Of a stretch of DNA of 64,000 nt, positions 11,701 through 20,391 are shown piece after piece. The notes below the pieces were generated by a model, which saw only the letters and a program-made list of their open reading frames with translations, did not search any database and was not told the DNA's origin. The stretch lies in the IMG/VR virus record IMGVR_UViG_3300044631_000551, positions 20,439 through 84,438 of that record; one strand, given 5' to 3'. Source of the stretch: a virus. Each line of letters begins with the position of its first letter. Position 1 is the first letter of the stretch. A program made the position numbers and the translations under genes.

Positions 11701-13365
11701 AGTTGCAAACTTAGTATCAATCGTTGTAGAAGTATACAACGCAGTCGCTGTTAAAAAATTAGTGGCAAATGCTGAATCGGTGTACTTAGCAGTTCTATAA
11801 TTTGTATCAGACAAATATTCAGTTGTAGTGTTTGTAGATTTTGAAGTACCTGTTTCCGTTGAAACTGCAGTTGAATATGCTGTACCAAGCGCAGTTTGCT
11901 TAAATGTATCTGTCGACTTAGAAGTATCTTTATTAGTTGCATAAGAAGTTGCAACTGTTGTCAATACTTCGCCAGTTGTAAAATATGTCTGAACATCTGT
12001 TGGACGCGACGTCGCAACCTTAGTAATGATATCAGTTTGTTTATTTGTCAGCGTAGTTACATCTGTGTCTAAAGTCGTGTCTTTGAACTTGGTATTGTAA
12101 AAAGTTGCAAACTCAGTTTGGAACGAAGTATCATAAATCGTGTTGATAGTAGTCAACAGATTTGTCATAAATGTCGTGCCAGTAAACTTCTGCGTGTCGA
12201 CTGTGGTATCTTTTGAAGTAGCATACGCAGTTGTAGTCGCAATCTTTGTTGCGTACGCTGTTAAGAATACAGTTGTTGTTACGCCAGCAGTTCGAGTGGC
12301 TCTGGTCGTCGCATATGCAGTTTGAACTATTGTACCAGCACCACTGTCTGTAGAGATCTTAGTATCAAACGTGGTGGTCGTATTTGTAAAGTAGCTGGTA
12401 ACAGTAGCAGTTACTGGTAGAGTATCAATTGTTATGGCTGTATCTACTAACGTATTTGTGTCATACGTTGTTGTTGTGGACACACTAGTATCAAATTTTG
12501 TAGTACGAGTTGTATCAATCGTAGTATCAGTATTGTAATTGGTAGTGGTATTAATTGTTGTATTGACTAGAGTTCCGCCACTGGTATTAAAAATTGTATC
12601 GTATGTGGTAGAATAACTTGAGTTGATAGCTGTGCTTCTAGACGTGGCAAAAGCAGAAGTTTCTGATACTGTAACTTCTTTTGAACAAGAGTAAGACCAG
12701 ACTCCAGGAGGAGCGTCATTAAGGAAAATACAATCATCAAATGTAAATCCTTTCGCAGCAGCATCCGCTATCGCAGCATTTTGATTGACAAATCCAGTTT
12801 CACTAGCGGAAGTTGTAAATGTTGTATCTGCAGTTATACTTGTATCAAACACAGTTGTTGTGAAGAAGTTAGTTACAACAGATGTTTGGAAGTTAGTAGC
12901 AGCAACACCGCTTAGAGTACCGTAGCTGGTAGCAGTTGTTTTAGATGTGCCAGTCGCATACGCAGTAGCAAATTTAGTGCTTCTACTAGTATCATATACT
13001 GTAGCTGTACTCTTAGTCGTAGCTGTATCTCTAGCTTCTTGGCCAGCATACGTTGTGCTTGTATAAACAATTGTTCCTACAGCAGTATTAATTGCAGTGG
13101 CAGTAGTAATTAACGTGCTAAATGCAGTTGTTGTAGAGGTCGAAATTGCTGTTTCGAATGTGGTATCGATAGCAGTTTCGCGCTTTGTCAAGAACGAAGT
13201 TCCATATGCAGATGTGGTTAGATACTCCGTCGCAATTGTAGTCGCGCCAGCAGTTTCTGTAAATCTGCTTGTTGTAACACCAGTAGAAGTCGTAAGTGTT
13301 GTAGAAGTAGAAGTTAGATACTGAGTTTCTAGATAATCAATTAGAGCTTCTAGGGTGGTTCCACG
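8755..13365 (-). repeat. Degenerate short tandem repeats encoding the Thr/Ser-rich tail
   Basis: On the plus strand this 4.6-kb segment is a mosaic of GTAGT, GTATTAAAC, GTATCAAA and GACTTAGAAGT words recurring at roughly 21-base intervals or multiples of three. Repeats stay in frame and vary at third positions, which suggests old expansions held by selection on the protein. Long Val-rich open frames on the opposite strand are by-products of ACN/TCN codons and are not genes. Confidence 0.8.
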
Positions 13366-14925
13366 AGAAACAGGAACAGATTGAATTACAGTTCTACCAA
13401 ATCTTTCCATACCAGCTGGATGCCACAAATCACGAAGAATGCTAGAATACTTGTTAAACGCAGTAACAGCTTGAACTTCGTATGAATATTCTTGGTAATA
13501 ATAATTGTCGTGAATATACTTGTCAGAGTTTAAGAAACCGCGAGTAGATTTAAAGAATCCTTCGCCCTTACCCTGACCAAGATAATCAATTGTACCTGTT
13601 GCAACATGCGAAGCATTCGTTACACTTGTTAGCGAAACAGTCGTATTGTTAGTGTAGCCAACACCAGAATTATAGATGGATACAGTAGAAACAGCACCAG
13701 GACCACTACCAGAAACGCCAGCAATATTTGCATTGAAACCGAGGAATCCGCCAGCTCCATCAGACAGACGAAGCGGATAAATTAAATTATCGACGATTGC
13801 TACGTTTACGTTTGCTTGATAACCACCACCAGGATTAATATTTGTTAATGTAGCAATTGTACCATAAGTGTAGGTGTTTAATGTAAAAATACCATTAAAC
13901 GCAGTCAAATATGTTGCAGATGTATTTGATGAAAATGCAGTATAAGCTGGGGCTGCAGCATTAATTTGAATACTAAGCGCGTTAGTAATTGGCGTAGAAG
14001 TCAAGTCAATTGTGCTTGTATTGCTTAATGATCCAACATCAAAAGACGCAACGCTGGTTGGCGTTTCGCCTAGTGATGGTGTAACTGTTTCAGAAGCAGT
14101 TAATGTAAAACCTGTACCACCATTTCTAATGTCAAAAGTTACAACACCTTGTAGTCTTTGCAGACCAGTTACAATGGCTTGACCATTTACACCATCACCG
14201 CCAACAACGTTGACGAGTTCACCAAGAGAAAAACCAGGAGAGCTACCGAGAACTTGAATGCTAGAAAGTGATCCGTAAACTTTTGGACTATCTGTAACTT
14301 CGATGCCCAAGTCGTCTATTACATCTAAATTGATAATTTCTTCATCTGCCGCAAATGTTCCGACAATGTCAGTAATATACAAAATATCGTGGCGCTGATT
14401 ACCAGTTACAAATACTTTATAATCATCTACGAAAGCTGTCGCCCCAGAAATGCGACCAGTAATCGTTTTACCGATATATGATGCAATGTTTGCATTATAT
14501 TCTAGCTCCAAGTATCTTGGAACAAGCCATTGTGAATCAGATGCACGGATTACGTCTGTTCCAGGAGAATAGACGTTAATGTCTTCGTTGAATAAAACGC
14601 GGAATAATAATTCTAAACCACGTTCTGTGCCTTTAGAAGAGTATAATTCTTTGATGTGTTTTTGTAGAAGACGTTTATCTGCAGCAACATCAAGCGGAAT
14701 ACCATGCATGTATTTTTTACGAAAATAATCTACGAACTCATCAAGAGTAGTATCAATATCGCGCCAAGTTGGTAGTCGACGAGCGTCGTAGATTACTTGA
14801 TTAGTTTGTTCTAACCACTCAAAATATGCTCTAACAAATGCAACGAAAGTTGGTCCTTCTTCTCGGTAGATAGAAGGAAACTGACTTTCAATGAGTGGAG
14901 AAATTAACTTCTCAAGGTCTTTCAT
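8755..14925 (-). CDS. 7: Baseplate wedge gp7-like protein with giant Thr/Ser-rich repeat tail (2056 aa)
   Basis: Residues 1-150 (LISPLIESQFPSIYREEGP, ending near ELLFRVLFNEDINVYSPG) match the N-terminal domain of gp7-type wedge proteins of T4-like marine phages. Residues about 150-500 are beta-rich. From about residue 520 to the end the protein changes into some 1500 residues of imperfect short repeats built of TSKST, FNTTT, YDTT and VFDT units, with Thr and Ser dominant and aromatic residues regularly spaced. One interruption near residues 720-760 (FDDCIFLNDAPPGVWSYSCS) has two Cys and a small folded look. T4 gp7 is about 1030 aa, so the protein is twice the usual size. The start overlaps the gp6 stop by one base. 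The tail may form a fibre or beta-solenoid; this is inference. Confidence 0.72.
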   Translation of the reverse strand: MKDLEKLISPLIESQFPSIYREEGPTFVAFVRAYFEWLEQTNQVIYDARRLPTWRDIDTTLDEFVDYFRKKYMHGIPLDVAADKRLLQKHIKELYSSKGTERGLELLFRVLFNEDINVYSPGTDVIRASDSQWLVPRYLELEYNANIASYIGKTITGRISGATAFVDDYKVFVTGNQRHDILYITDIVGTFAADEEIINLDVIDDLGIEVTDSPKVYGSLSSIQVLGSSPGFSLGELVNVVGGDGVNGQAIVTGLQRLQGVVTFDIRNGGTGFTLTASETVTPSLGETPTSVASFDVGSLSNTSTIDLTSTPITNALSIQINAAAPAYTAFSSNTSATYLTAFNGIFTLNTYTYGTIATLTNINPGGGYQANVNVAIVDNLIYPLRLSDGAGGFLGFNANIAGVSGSGPGAVSTVSIYNSGVGYTNNTTVSLTSVTNASHVATGTIDYLGQGKGEGFFKSTRGFLNSDKYIHDNYYYQEYSYEVQAVTAFNKYSSILRDLWHPAGMERFGRTVIQSVPVSRGTTLEALIDYLETQYLTSTSTTLTTSTGVTTSRFTETAGATTIATEYLTTSAYGTSFLTKRETAIDTTFETAISTSTTTAFSTLITTATAINTAVGTIVYTSTTYAGQEARDTATTKSTATVYDTSRSTKFATAYATGTSKTTATSYGTLSGVAATNFQTSVVTNFFTTTVFDTSITADTTFTTSASETGFVNQNAAIADAAAKGFTFDDCIFLNDAPPGVWSYSCSKEVTVSETSAFATSRSTAINSSYSTTYDTIFNTSGGTLVNTTINTTTNYNTDTTIDTTRTTKFDTSVSTTTTYDTNTLVDTAITIDTLPVTATVTSYFTNTTTTFDTKISTDSGAGTIVQTAYATTRATRTAGVTTTVFLTAYATKIATTTAYATSKDTTVDTQKFTGTTFMTNLLTTINTIYDTSFQTEFATFYNTKFKDTTLDTDVTTLTNKQTDIITKVATSRPTDVQTYFTTGEVLTTVATSYATNKDTSKSTDTFKQTALGTAYSTAVSTETGTSKSTNTTTEYLSDTNYRTAKYTDSAFATNFLTATALYTSTTIDTKFATQTSKSTAYGTGKTTTTAYDTTTTFATATNKSTSSVFDTITAYATSTNKSTTSTFNTTTAYVTATSKSTTSVFNTQTIFDTAIATTTVFNTDTTIATATLVYTDTNRSTKRLTNSVYDTSTAYATTTSYTTKYDTAFDTFFSTNTSKITERDTSTSKETSASTATSKLTTTGSGAFTSTTYNTTFDTAYQTVFSTQTSALTATSKSTDTTGATSKATATSKSTTTLFNTTTVYGTTIETNTTGSTTKSTSTSAQTSKATETTKETSKSTDTTISTAFNTTTTYLTQIGTNRFTSTSRSTTTTFNTAYATTTAYDTTTTFLTVFNTTTTFNTTTTFDTTFNTTGSTSKLTSKTTGTSKSTSTLYDTAYATTTVFNTTTAYLTLFNTTTAFNTTTTFNTTFNTSAATSATTSKATSTSKSTTTIYVTAYDTTFIDAETKEEVTIETGRSTSKSTTTVFNTTTAFVTAYNTTFDTTNSTSKSTATSNLTGTSASTSKSTSTSKSTDTTIGTSRSTTTLFDTTTTYVTTYDTTFDTVVSTSKATSTSKATETAASTSKSTGTSKSTDTTVSTSKATTSVFDTSTAFETAYDTNKATATSRTTAYATTTGFATIYATLTTYATVFDTTTAFNTVFATASTFDTSALTGTSKSTSSVFDTTTAFNTTFATSTIFDTVTLFQTNTARDTAISTTGSTSKSTSTSALTSTVFNTLTSYVTVYNTQSLFDTVFLTTTSKGTTFETTKGTSKSTDTTINTATIVQTDSTFSTVYETISIYDTATAYSTSTSKSTDTKIATNIATATSKSTSTVFNTDTAIDTATTKSTSTVFDTDTTKISATVASTSTVFNTDTTKSTATSKSTSSVYDTTITTAYNTDTSKSTTYATQTKSLTTIVTTYDTALNTTISTNKETSTTKNTTFDTKFYTDTLFNLTGTVLNATQYTTAISTKFNTQKSTSTAINTSSATAYVTVVDTDTVFDTVIDTVLNTNP

Positions 14926-16718
14926 TAGATGCGAATTCCAGTTACAACGACAGAAATATCTTCGTTATCAATTAGTAATATTTTATTTGTTAGCGTATCA
15001 ATATCAGCATTTTCAGTTCTTGCGTATATTTTAATACTGTCAGTATCATAAGAATCAACAATTAAATTTGTAATTTTAATTTCGCCTGTTTCATAATTTA
15101 CTGTACCGACATTATTATTTAGAACTGTAGTATTACCATTATTTATGGTGTAAATATAAAGAGTTCCAACACCATTGTCATTAATATAAGCAGTATATTT
15201 GTCATAAACAAATGCGGTTGAAGATACGATTGGTTCATGGCCAACTGGTAAAACATATCTTATATCTTCATCATGTAATCGATTTTCAAAACTCCAGTTA
15301 GAAGAAAAGCTAACAAGAGGAGTAGGAGTTATGCGCTTAGAAATACGAACTTGTGTATCGTTTGAAATGATTGATACATCAGCAGCATCAATAGCAGCAG
15401 ACAGTTTAGAGAACCTTAAATCAGAGCCAAAGTCTGATAGATAACTTGTATTAAAAGATGTGATGGCAGTAATAACATTTGACACCAATTGAGATGGTGT
15501 TTTTGTTGTGGCGCTTATGTTGTACTTGACGCGAGAAATAATATCAAGATACAAATACTCAGGATCAACTATTAATGGTTCAATCGATACTGGTGTCTTA
15601 TCTTCTAAGAAAGTCAAGATGCTTTGTTTTATGCTAGAAGAAAGCATTTCTCCGCCAACTGGTTTAGCAGAGATAATAACTTTTCCATATAATTTTGGAA
15701 CTGACTCTTCGCCACCGTAGGCGATTACAGTTTCAATCGAAGGGTAGTTTGCCTTGATTAAAGAAATAAAGTCTTCAGCAGTAACAGCTCTGTTCTGCGC
15801 TGTAAATCCGCGAATCGCATTATAACGAATTGATTCAGCATCTTCCGCTTGCGAGCCACCAGCTGAAGTTTCGGTAGTAGATAACAAAAATGTATTTGAA
15901 GAAAAACCATCAGCAGAACTGATAGAAGTAAACGTACCGCATCCGTTACCATCTTCGCCTGCAGTTTGTCTGTATGTAACTAAAACAATATTACCTGCTG
16001 TCAATTTCTTACTGGAAACACCGTTACCAAACGAAACAGCATACTTAAATTCGTCAGCACCCTGAACAAAAAATACTGTGCTATTTGCATTCAAACCAAA
16101 CAAGTCAGTGGCTTTGCTCCACGCCACTGCTGTGGTATTTGTTGATGAGTTTCTTATTTCAACAGTAATAGAAGAAGTATCTAATGTATTAGAAGACAAA
16201 GTAAATGTTTGGTTGTTCGCAGAGTTCGCAACAAATGCTTCTGTTTTAATGCTGCCTTCGTGGAAAGAAACATTAGAAACGGTGTAGTTGTTTGAGCGAT
16301 ACAAAACAATAGTTTCGTCTGTTGAAAATGTGTATGTTTCATTAGCATCATTAGTACCTCTGATGCTGTAATACTGTGGCAGAGTAATTGTGTCTGGAGT
16401 ATTTGCTGGCTGCGCAGTAACAGTGACATCAATTGTTGAAGCTGCGCGCGATCTTGGCGTATAGTTTAATTCTTTAGCGTGAGATACAATTGAGTCGCGA
16501 AGTTGCGCGGTATCCAAAAACATCTCACTGCCAATCATGTTGAGATACATGGCGTTGTGATAGGTATTGTATGCTAATAAGTCCAACAGAACTGATAAGT
16601 TAGAACCTTCAAAATCATAGTCCCTAAACTCAGTTTGCTGACTTAAATATGTCTTTAGACTTTCTTTGTATGCAGCAAAGTCTAATTCAGTGGTGGTGAG
16701 AAATCCTTGATTCGACAT
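14925..16718 (-). CDS. 6: Baseplate wedge protein gp6 (baseplate J-like, 597 aa)
   Basis: The N-terminus with LDFAAYKESLKTYLSQQTEF, then DYDFEGSNLSVLLDLLAYNT, is the conserved start of T4 gp6-type baseplate J proteins. Around residues 300-345 the motif ESIRYNAIRGFTAQNRAVTA is typical of the family core. gp6 dimers form the inner ring linking the baseplate wedges around the hub. Length (597 aa) is close to T4 gp6 (660 aa). The gene sits between gp25 and the gp7-like gene, the same order as in cyanomyophages, with a 1-base gap to gp25. Confidence 0.92.
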   Translation of the reverse strand: MSNQGFLTTTELDFAAYKESLKTYLSQQTEFRDYDFEGSNLSVLLDLLAYNTYHNAMYLNMIGSEMFLDTAQLRDSIVSHAKELNYTPRSRAASTIDVTVTAQPANTPDTITLPQYYSIRGTNDANETYTFSTDETIVLYRSNNYTVSNVSFHEGSIKTEAFVANSANNQTFTLSSNTLDTSSITVEIRNSSTNTTAVAWSKATDLFGLNANSTVFFVQGADEFKYAVSFGNGVSSKKLTAGNIVLVTYRQTAGEDGNGCGTFTSISSADGFSSNTFLLSTTETSAGGSQAEDAESIRYNAIRGFTAQNRAVTAEDFISLIKANYPSIETVIAYGGEESVPKLYGKVIISAKPVGGEMLSSSIKQSILTFLEDKTPVSIEPLIVDPEYLYLDIISRVKYNISATTKTPSQLVSNVITAITSFNTSYLSDFGSDLRFSKLSAAIDAADVSIISNDTQVRISKRITPTPLVSFSSNWSFENRLHDEDIRYVLPVGHEPIVSSTAFVYDKYTAYINDNGVGTLYIYTINNGNTTVLNNNVGTVNYETGEIKITNLIVDSYDTDSIKIYARTENADIDTLTNKILLIDNEDISVVVTGIRI

Positions 16719-16719
16719 T

Positions 16720-17133
16720 TTATCTTATCCTGTTTAGAAGGAACTCTACAGTTCCTACTTGTTCGTTTCTTATTAGTGAGAAAGCAATGCTCACAAAATA
16801 CGTGTTTCTGTCATAATCTGGCGTAACATCAACTGTATCAATATTGATTCTTGGTTCGTACTGTTTAAGCGTCTGAATAATTGTTTCGCGCAAAGCAATT
16901 GTGGTTAGTGGCGTCATTTGCTCAAACAACAACTCGCTAACACCAGCGCCAAGATTTGGATCTAATAACCTTTCATATTTATCAGTCATAATTAGATTCT
17001 TTACAGATCTCTTTGCTGCGTCTAGATCTGTGAGCCTAACAACATCATTTGTAATGACGTTTCTGCTAAACGATGCGCTAAAATCGCTATACGTCGGTGG
17101 CGCTTTGATTGGATTTTCTTTACGGAAAGCCAT
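16720..17133 (-). CDS. 25: Baseplate wedge protein gp25 (137 aa)
   Basis: The protein has the gp25/lysozyme-like fold signature: N-terminal YSDFSASFSRNVITNDVVRL, central SVKNLIMTDKYERLLDPNLG and C-terminal ITPDYDRN-like region followed by a beta strand. Length equals T4 gp25 (132 aa). gp25 stabilises the gp6-gp7-gp53 core of the wedge and starts sheath assembly. Its start overlaps the stop of the upstream small gene, and gp6 follows after one base, indicating translational coupling. Confidence 0.93.
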   Translation of the reverse strand: MAFRKENPIKAPPTYSDFSASFSRNVITNDVVRLTDLDAAKRSVKNLIMTDKYERLLDPNLGAGVSELLFEQMTPLTTIALRETIIQTLKQYEPRINIDTVDVTPDYDRNTYFVSIAFSLIRNEQVGTVEFLLNRIR

Positions 17134-17348
17134 TATTCGCCACCATTTCCGCCGTCACCACCATCACCATTACCACCGTCATTACCTTCTGCTGAACCAT
17201 CTGGACCATCGCCCTCAGTTCCTCTTCCAGGAAACGCTTTGGCTAACTTACCATTAATCATGCGAATTGGTTTTTTGGTGACTTTGATTCTCTTCCCTTC
17301 AAATCCAGGAACTGTAAATTCAACCATAAAGTCTTTAAGAGTTTTCAT
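17133..17348 (-). CDS. Small protein with Gly/Asp/Asn-rich tail (71 aa)
   Basis: The first 40 residues are basic and ordered (FMVEFTVPGFEGKRIKVTKK), and the last 30 consist almost entirely of Gly, Asp, Glu and Asn. I do not recognise a family. The stop overlaps the gp25 start, and an SD-like GGAG precedes the ATG at 17348. Position inside the baseplate operon suggests a small virion or assembly factor. The acidic Gly-rich tail could bind Ca2+ or be disordered. Confidence that it is translated is good; the function is unknown. Confidence 0.65.
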   Translation of the reverse strand: MKTLKDFMVEFTVPGFEGKRIKVTKKPIRMINGKLAKAFPGRGTEGDGPDGSAEGNDGGNGDGGDGGNGGE

Positions 17349-17384
17349 GTAAATTCTCCGCTGTTATAGTGTATTTAGTAGCGT

Positions 17385-18560
17385 TTAAGAACCGAGTTTG
17401 TATTCTTTTTTCTTTGGATCGCCAAGTTTTTGCGCGTCGGAAGCATTCGCAGCGCCACCGCCACCAACAGCAAGATTGTGATTATCGCCACGAGAATCTT
17501 TACCAGTAGCTTTAAGGTTTGTACTACCTTTTACGTTTAGAGCAGTTCCAACTTCAACAGAAGAACCATCAAGAATTGTTTGACTTCCTGATTTTAAGTT
17601 TGTTGCTTTAGAAGCAGTTTGGTTTATACTAGCTCCACTATTGAGATTAATATCGCCTTTAACATCAACATTAAATTTGCCACCGACTTTCCAGTTTACA
17701 TCACCGACTGTGTCAATATTCGTATTACCGTTTGTAGAAATATTGGTGTCGCCAATCACTGTAATGTTTATGTTTCCGCCAACGAATAGTTCGTTGTTGG
17801 CATAGGTAATAATCTGTATGCCATTTTGTCCACGGATTACAATGGACTTGTCTTGGTGAATGGTAATGAACGCGCCATTCTTATGTTGAATGTTAATTCG
17901 CTCTACACCCTCAGTATCATCCATCTCAATAAAATGACCAGTGTTAGATTTTACCAGAATATTCTTACCGTATTCTGCGGCGAACTGGCTTGCTTTTTCT
18001 GTAATGGTGGCACCGCCAGCAGTCTCGACAGATAACTTTGTTTTATCTTTCCAGTCAGAAAGAGGAGTCTTTCTATCAATCGGACGTTCTTCTGCTAAGA
18101 ATGTGTCTGGGAAACTAATTTGCTCGTTTCCAAGCATATCCAGCTTTGGAACCTTTCTGGCATATTTTTTAATTAGAGCTTCGTTTACTGGTATATCATC
18201 AGGAAACTTCGCAAGTTTTGATATATTAGTAAAATCTATTTTGTTCTTGATAATACTATCAATGTCGTCCAAATATGTTTGTAAATTAGAAACCGAATCT
18301 AATGCTCCGCCAAAAGAACCACCGAGATCAGAACTTAATGTTTCCAACGCGCTATTGATGTCTGAGAATTGACTAATAGTTCCTACGATTGCAATGTTTT
18401 CTGGCTTGATACCATTTTTTACTAGTTGATCAAACTCTGTTTTTGCTTTCGCTAAAACTTGTTCTTTAGATTCTGTTGCGCTGATGTTTAAATCTAACGC
18501 GACAGTAGTATCTGCGTCAAATTTAACTAGGTCTTTTGCGCTCTTAATTACGTTAGCCAT
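17385..18560 (-). CDS. Beta-helical tail spike protein (gp5 C-terminal-like, 391 aa)
   Basis: Residues 1-110 are helical and charged; residues 140-240 carry an OB/strand region; residues about 240-350 form a run of short strands such as GNINITVIGDTNISTNGNTN and VGGKFNVDVKGDINLN, the pattern of the triple-stranded beta-helix of T4 gp5 and VgrG spikes. It has no lysozyme motif. The start overlaps the stop of the gp5-CHAP gene. I infer a membrane-piercing needle below the gp27-gp5 hub, made as a separate chain rather than fused to the OB-fold/lysin part as in T4. Confidence 0.75.
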   Translation of the reverse strand: MANVIKSAKDLVKFDADTTVALDLNISATESKEQVLAKAKTEFDQLVKNGIKPENIAIVGTISQFSDINSALETLSSDLGGSFGGALDSVSNLQTYLDDIDSIIKNKIDFTNISKLAKFPDDIPVNEALIKKYARKVPKLDMLGNEQISFPDTFLAEERPIDRKTPLSDWKDKTKLSVETAGGATITEKASQFAAEYGKNILVKSNTGHFIEMDDTEGVERINIQHKNGAFITIHQDKSIVIRGQNGIQIITYANNELFVGGNINITVIGDTNISTNGNTNIDTVGDVNWKVGGKFNVDVKGDINLNSGASINQTASKATNLKSGSQTILDGSSVEVGTALNVKGSTNLKATGKDSRGDNHNLAVGGGGAANASDAQKLGDPKKKEYKLGS

Positions 18561-19507
18561 TAGCTTGTACTTCCTCCTGTTGATACAGCAACACCCGTGG
18601 TATCATAAGTTTCTGGTCGTTTACCAGGAGGTCTAGTTATACTTAACAAATCGCTGACATATTTTTTAGTCAGTGTGACTTTATCTGATTGGTTGCCTCC
18701 TAAAATAACAACACGATTTCCTGGAAATCCTATTTGAGCTACAAACGCGACATGGCCAAAACCACTGGAAATTGGTCCTCGCTTGAATACTGCGATATCA
18801 CCAACTTGAATATTGGCTTCATCTAGTTTACTTTCTTTTGTTCCTTTTTCCCAAACAGTTGTTCCATAACCATTTTTGCTGTGAGTGTTATATTTCGGAG
18901 AAGCATATGCTCTAGAACTATTAACTGCTGATGGATATGAGTACCCTTGAGAAGAAAGTATAGAACCCACAAATGCTCCACACCACGGAGTTACAGAAGG
19001 ATCTATTCCGCTATTTACTCTTGTCTTAAACAGATTCATTAAACAAGCCTTATCAGTTCTTTCTTGATATCCTAACCATGCTGCAGCAGAATTAACAAGT
19101 CCTTGTTTTGGTTGTGGGCACGAGCCGTCGGTTGGTCTGTTGGCAGCAGGAGAATTAACACCAGAAAGATTTTCAACAGAACCTTCTAGTCTGTTTACTG
19201 CGCCTGTTGCAGCATAGGAAGCCGAAGAAACACCACCATTAATAACACCAAGAATAAATGGTTGTTGTAATAATTCTCCATCCATAAAGAAACCAAGAAC
19301 CATCTGTCCTGCGTTTATCTTAGCAGAGCCACCATTCAACACAGGAGCCAGTGGTAGATTCTCAGTCGGCAATACTTCTGACGAAGGATGAAATCCGATA
19401 GCTCGAACGCGAACGCGCCCAAGTTGAGTTGGGTCTGAAAAAGTATCTTCGGCAACTCCGACAAACCAGATAAACTTTCCGTATGGTGTATTTTTTAAGT
19501 CTCTCAT
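18560..19507 (-). CDS. 5: gp5-like hub OB-fold protein fused to CHAP-type peptidoglycan hydrolase (315 aa)
   Basis: Residues 1-93 are a gp5 N-terminal OB-fold with LGRVRVRAIGFHPSS and MVLGFFMDGELLQQPFILG, which seats on the gp27-like hub. Residues 140-300 are a CHAP/NlpC-like amidase domain: catalytic Cys176 in TPWCGAFVGSIL, His252 in GFGHVAFV, and the GDIAVF strand before it. The enzyme would cut peptidoglycan during tail penetration. T4 gp5 instead carries a phage lysozyme. The gene overlaps the next upstream gp5 paralogue by 4 bases, and the two N-termini are nearly identical in pattern. Confidence 0.88.
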   Translation of the reverse strand: MRDLKNTPYGKFIWFVGVAEDTFSDPTQLGRVRVRAIGFHPSSEVLPTENLPLAPVLNGGSAKINAGQMVLGFFMDGELLQQPFILGVINGGVSSASYAATGAVNRLEGSVENLSGVNSPAANRPTDGSCPQPKQGLVNSAAAWLGYQERTDKACLMNLFKTRVNSGIDPSVTPWCGAFVGSILSSQGYSYPSAVNSSRAYASPKYNTHSKNGYGTTVWEKGTKESKLDEANIQVGDIAVFKRGPISSGFGHVAFVAQIGFPGNRVVILGGNQSDKVTLTKKYVSDLLSITRPPGKRPETYDTTGVAVSTGGSTS

Positions 19508-20391
19508 ATTCTAGTTGGTATCTTATCTTTTGAAACAAATGATGGAACTGGATATAATACGTTTTTTCTGTAATTACCGTTTTTGTTAAAACCAAAATCA
19601 TTACTTATGCTACTTCTACGCACTGCATTTACTAAATCTTGTGCTCGTCCACCTCTAAAATCTGTTCGACCTTCGACATGTGCAGCAGCAGAATTCTGTT
19701 TGATTGAATCTGTTAGAGCGTTAGCGACAGCAACCAAATATGACTTATCAAGCTGACCACCTTTTGCTGTATTGACAGCAATCAAAGCTGTATCTATATC
19801 TTTAATCGCTTTCCATGCTGACGGATTAGCAAAGGTAGGCTCATATTGACCAGGAGATGTAATGATTCCCTTAACAGTTTTTTGTTGATATGCGCCAGAG
19901 CCAACTCTGTTGTAAATACTTTGAGCTACGTCCGCGCAACCTTGAAAATCATTACCAAACGCTTCGCGCGAACAAATAGCAACTAAAGACCAGAATTCTT
20001 CGTCTGGTGCTCCATCAGTAAATAATTCTTCGATGGCAGATTTTGTAGCTTCTAATATACTCTTTACAGAGCCACCTACTTTTCTCAAAGAGTCAAATAT
20101 ACCACTACCGCTTGTTGCGCCATTAATAGTTCCTAGCACAAATGGTTGTTGTATCAAACTTCCGTCCATAAAGAAACCTAGCACCATTTGACCTTTTTTA
20201 ATAGGCTGGATTCCTCCATCTAATACAGGCGCAAGCGGTAAATCTTTGGCGCGAAGTTCTTTCGAAGAAGGATGATAACCAAACGCGCGAACACGAACTC
20301 TTCCTAGTTGCAAAGGATCGTCAAAAGTATTCTCTACTACACCAATAAACCAGTAGAATTCATCATAAGGTGTATTTGTCAAATCTCTCAT
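19504..20391 (-). CDS. 5: gp5-like hub OB-fold protein fused to SleB-type hydrolase (295 aa)
   Basis: Residues 1-92 repeat the OB-fold of the neighbouring gp5 paralogue (LGRVRVRAFGYHPSS, MVLGFFMDGSLIQQPFVLG). Residues 130-275 match SleB/cell-wall hydrolase 2 proteins: predicted catalytic Glu143 in SREAFGND, the CADVAQSIYNRV helix, and a C-terminal RTDFRGGRA segment. SleB enzymes are muralytic transglycosylase-like hydrolases. The start overlaps the gp27-like stop by 4 bases (ATGA), so both gp5 paralogues are co-translated with the hub gene. Confidence 0.85.
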   Translation of the reverse strand: MRDLTNTPYDEFYWFIGVVENTFDDPLQLGRVRVRAFGYHPSSKELRAKDLPLAPVLDGGIQPIKKGQMVLGFFMDGSLIQQPFVLGTINGATSGSGIFDSLRKVGGSVKSILEATKSAIEELFTDGAPDEEFWSLVAICSREAFGNDFQGCADVAQSIYNRVGSGAYQQKTVKGIITSPGQYEPTFANPSAWKAIKDIDTALIAVNTAKGGQLDKSYLVAVANALTDSIKQNSAAAHVEGRTDFRGGRAQDLVNAVRRSSISNDFGFNKNGNYRKNVLYPVPSFVSKDKIPTRI

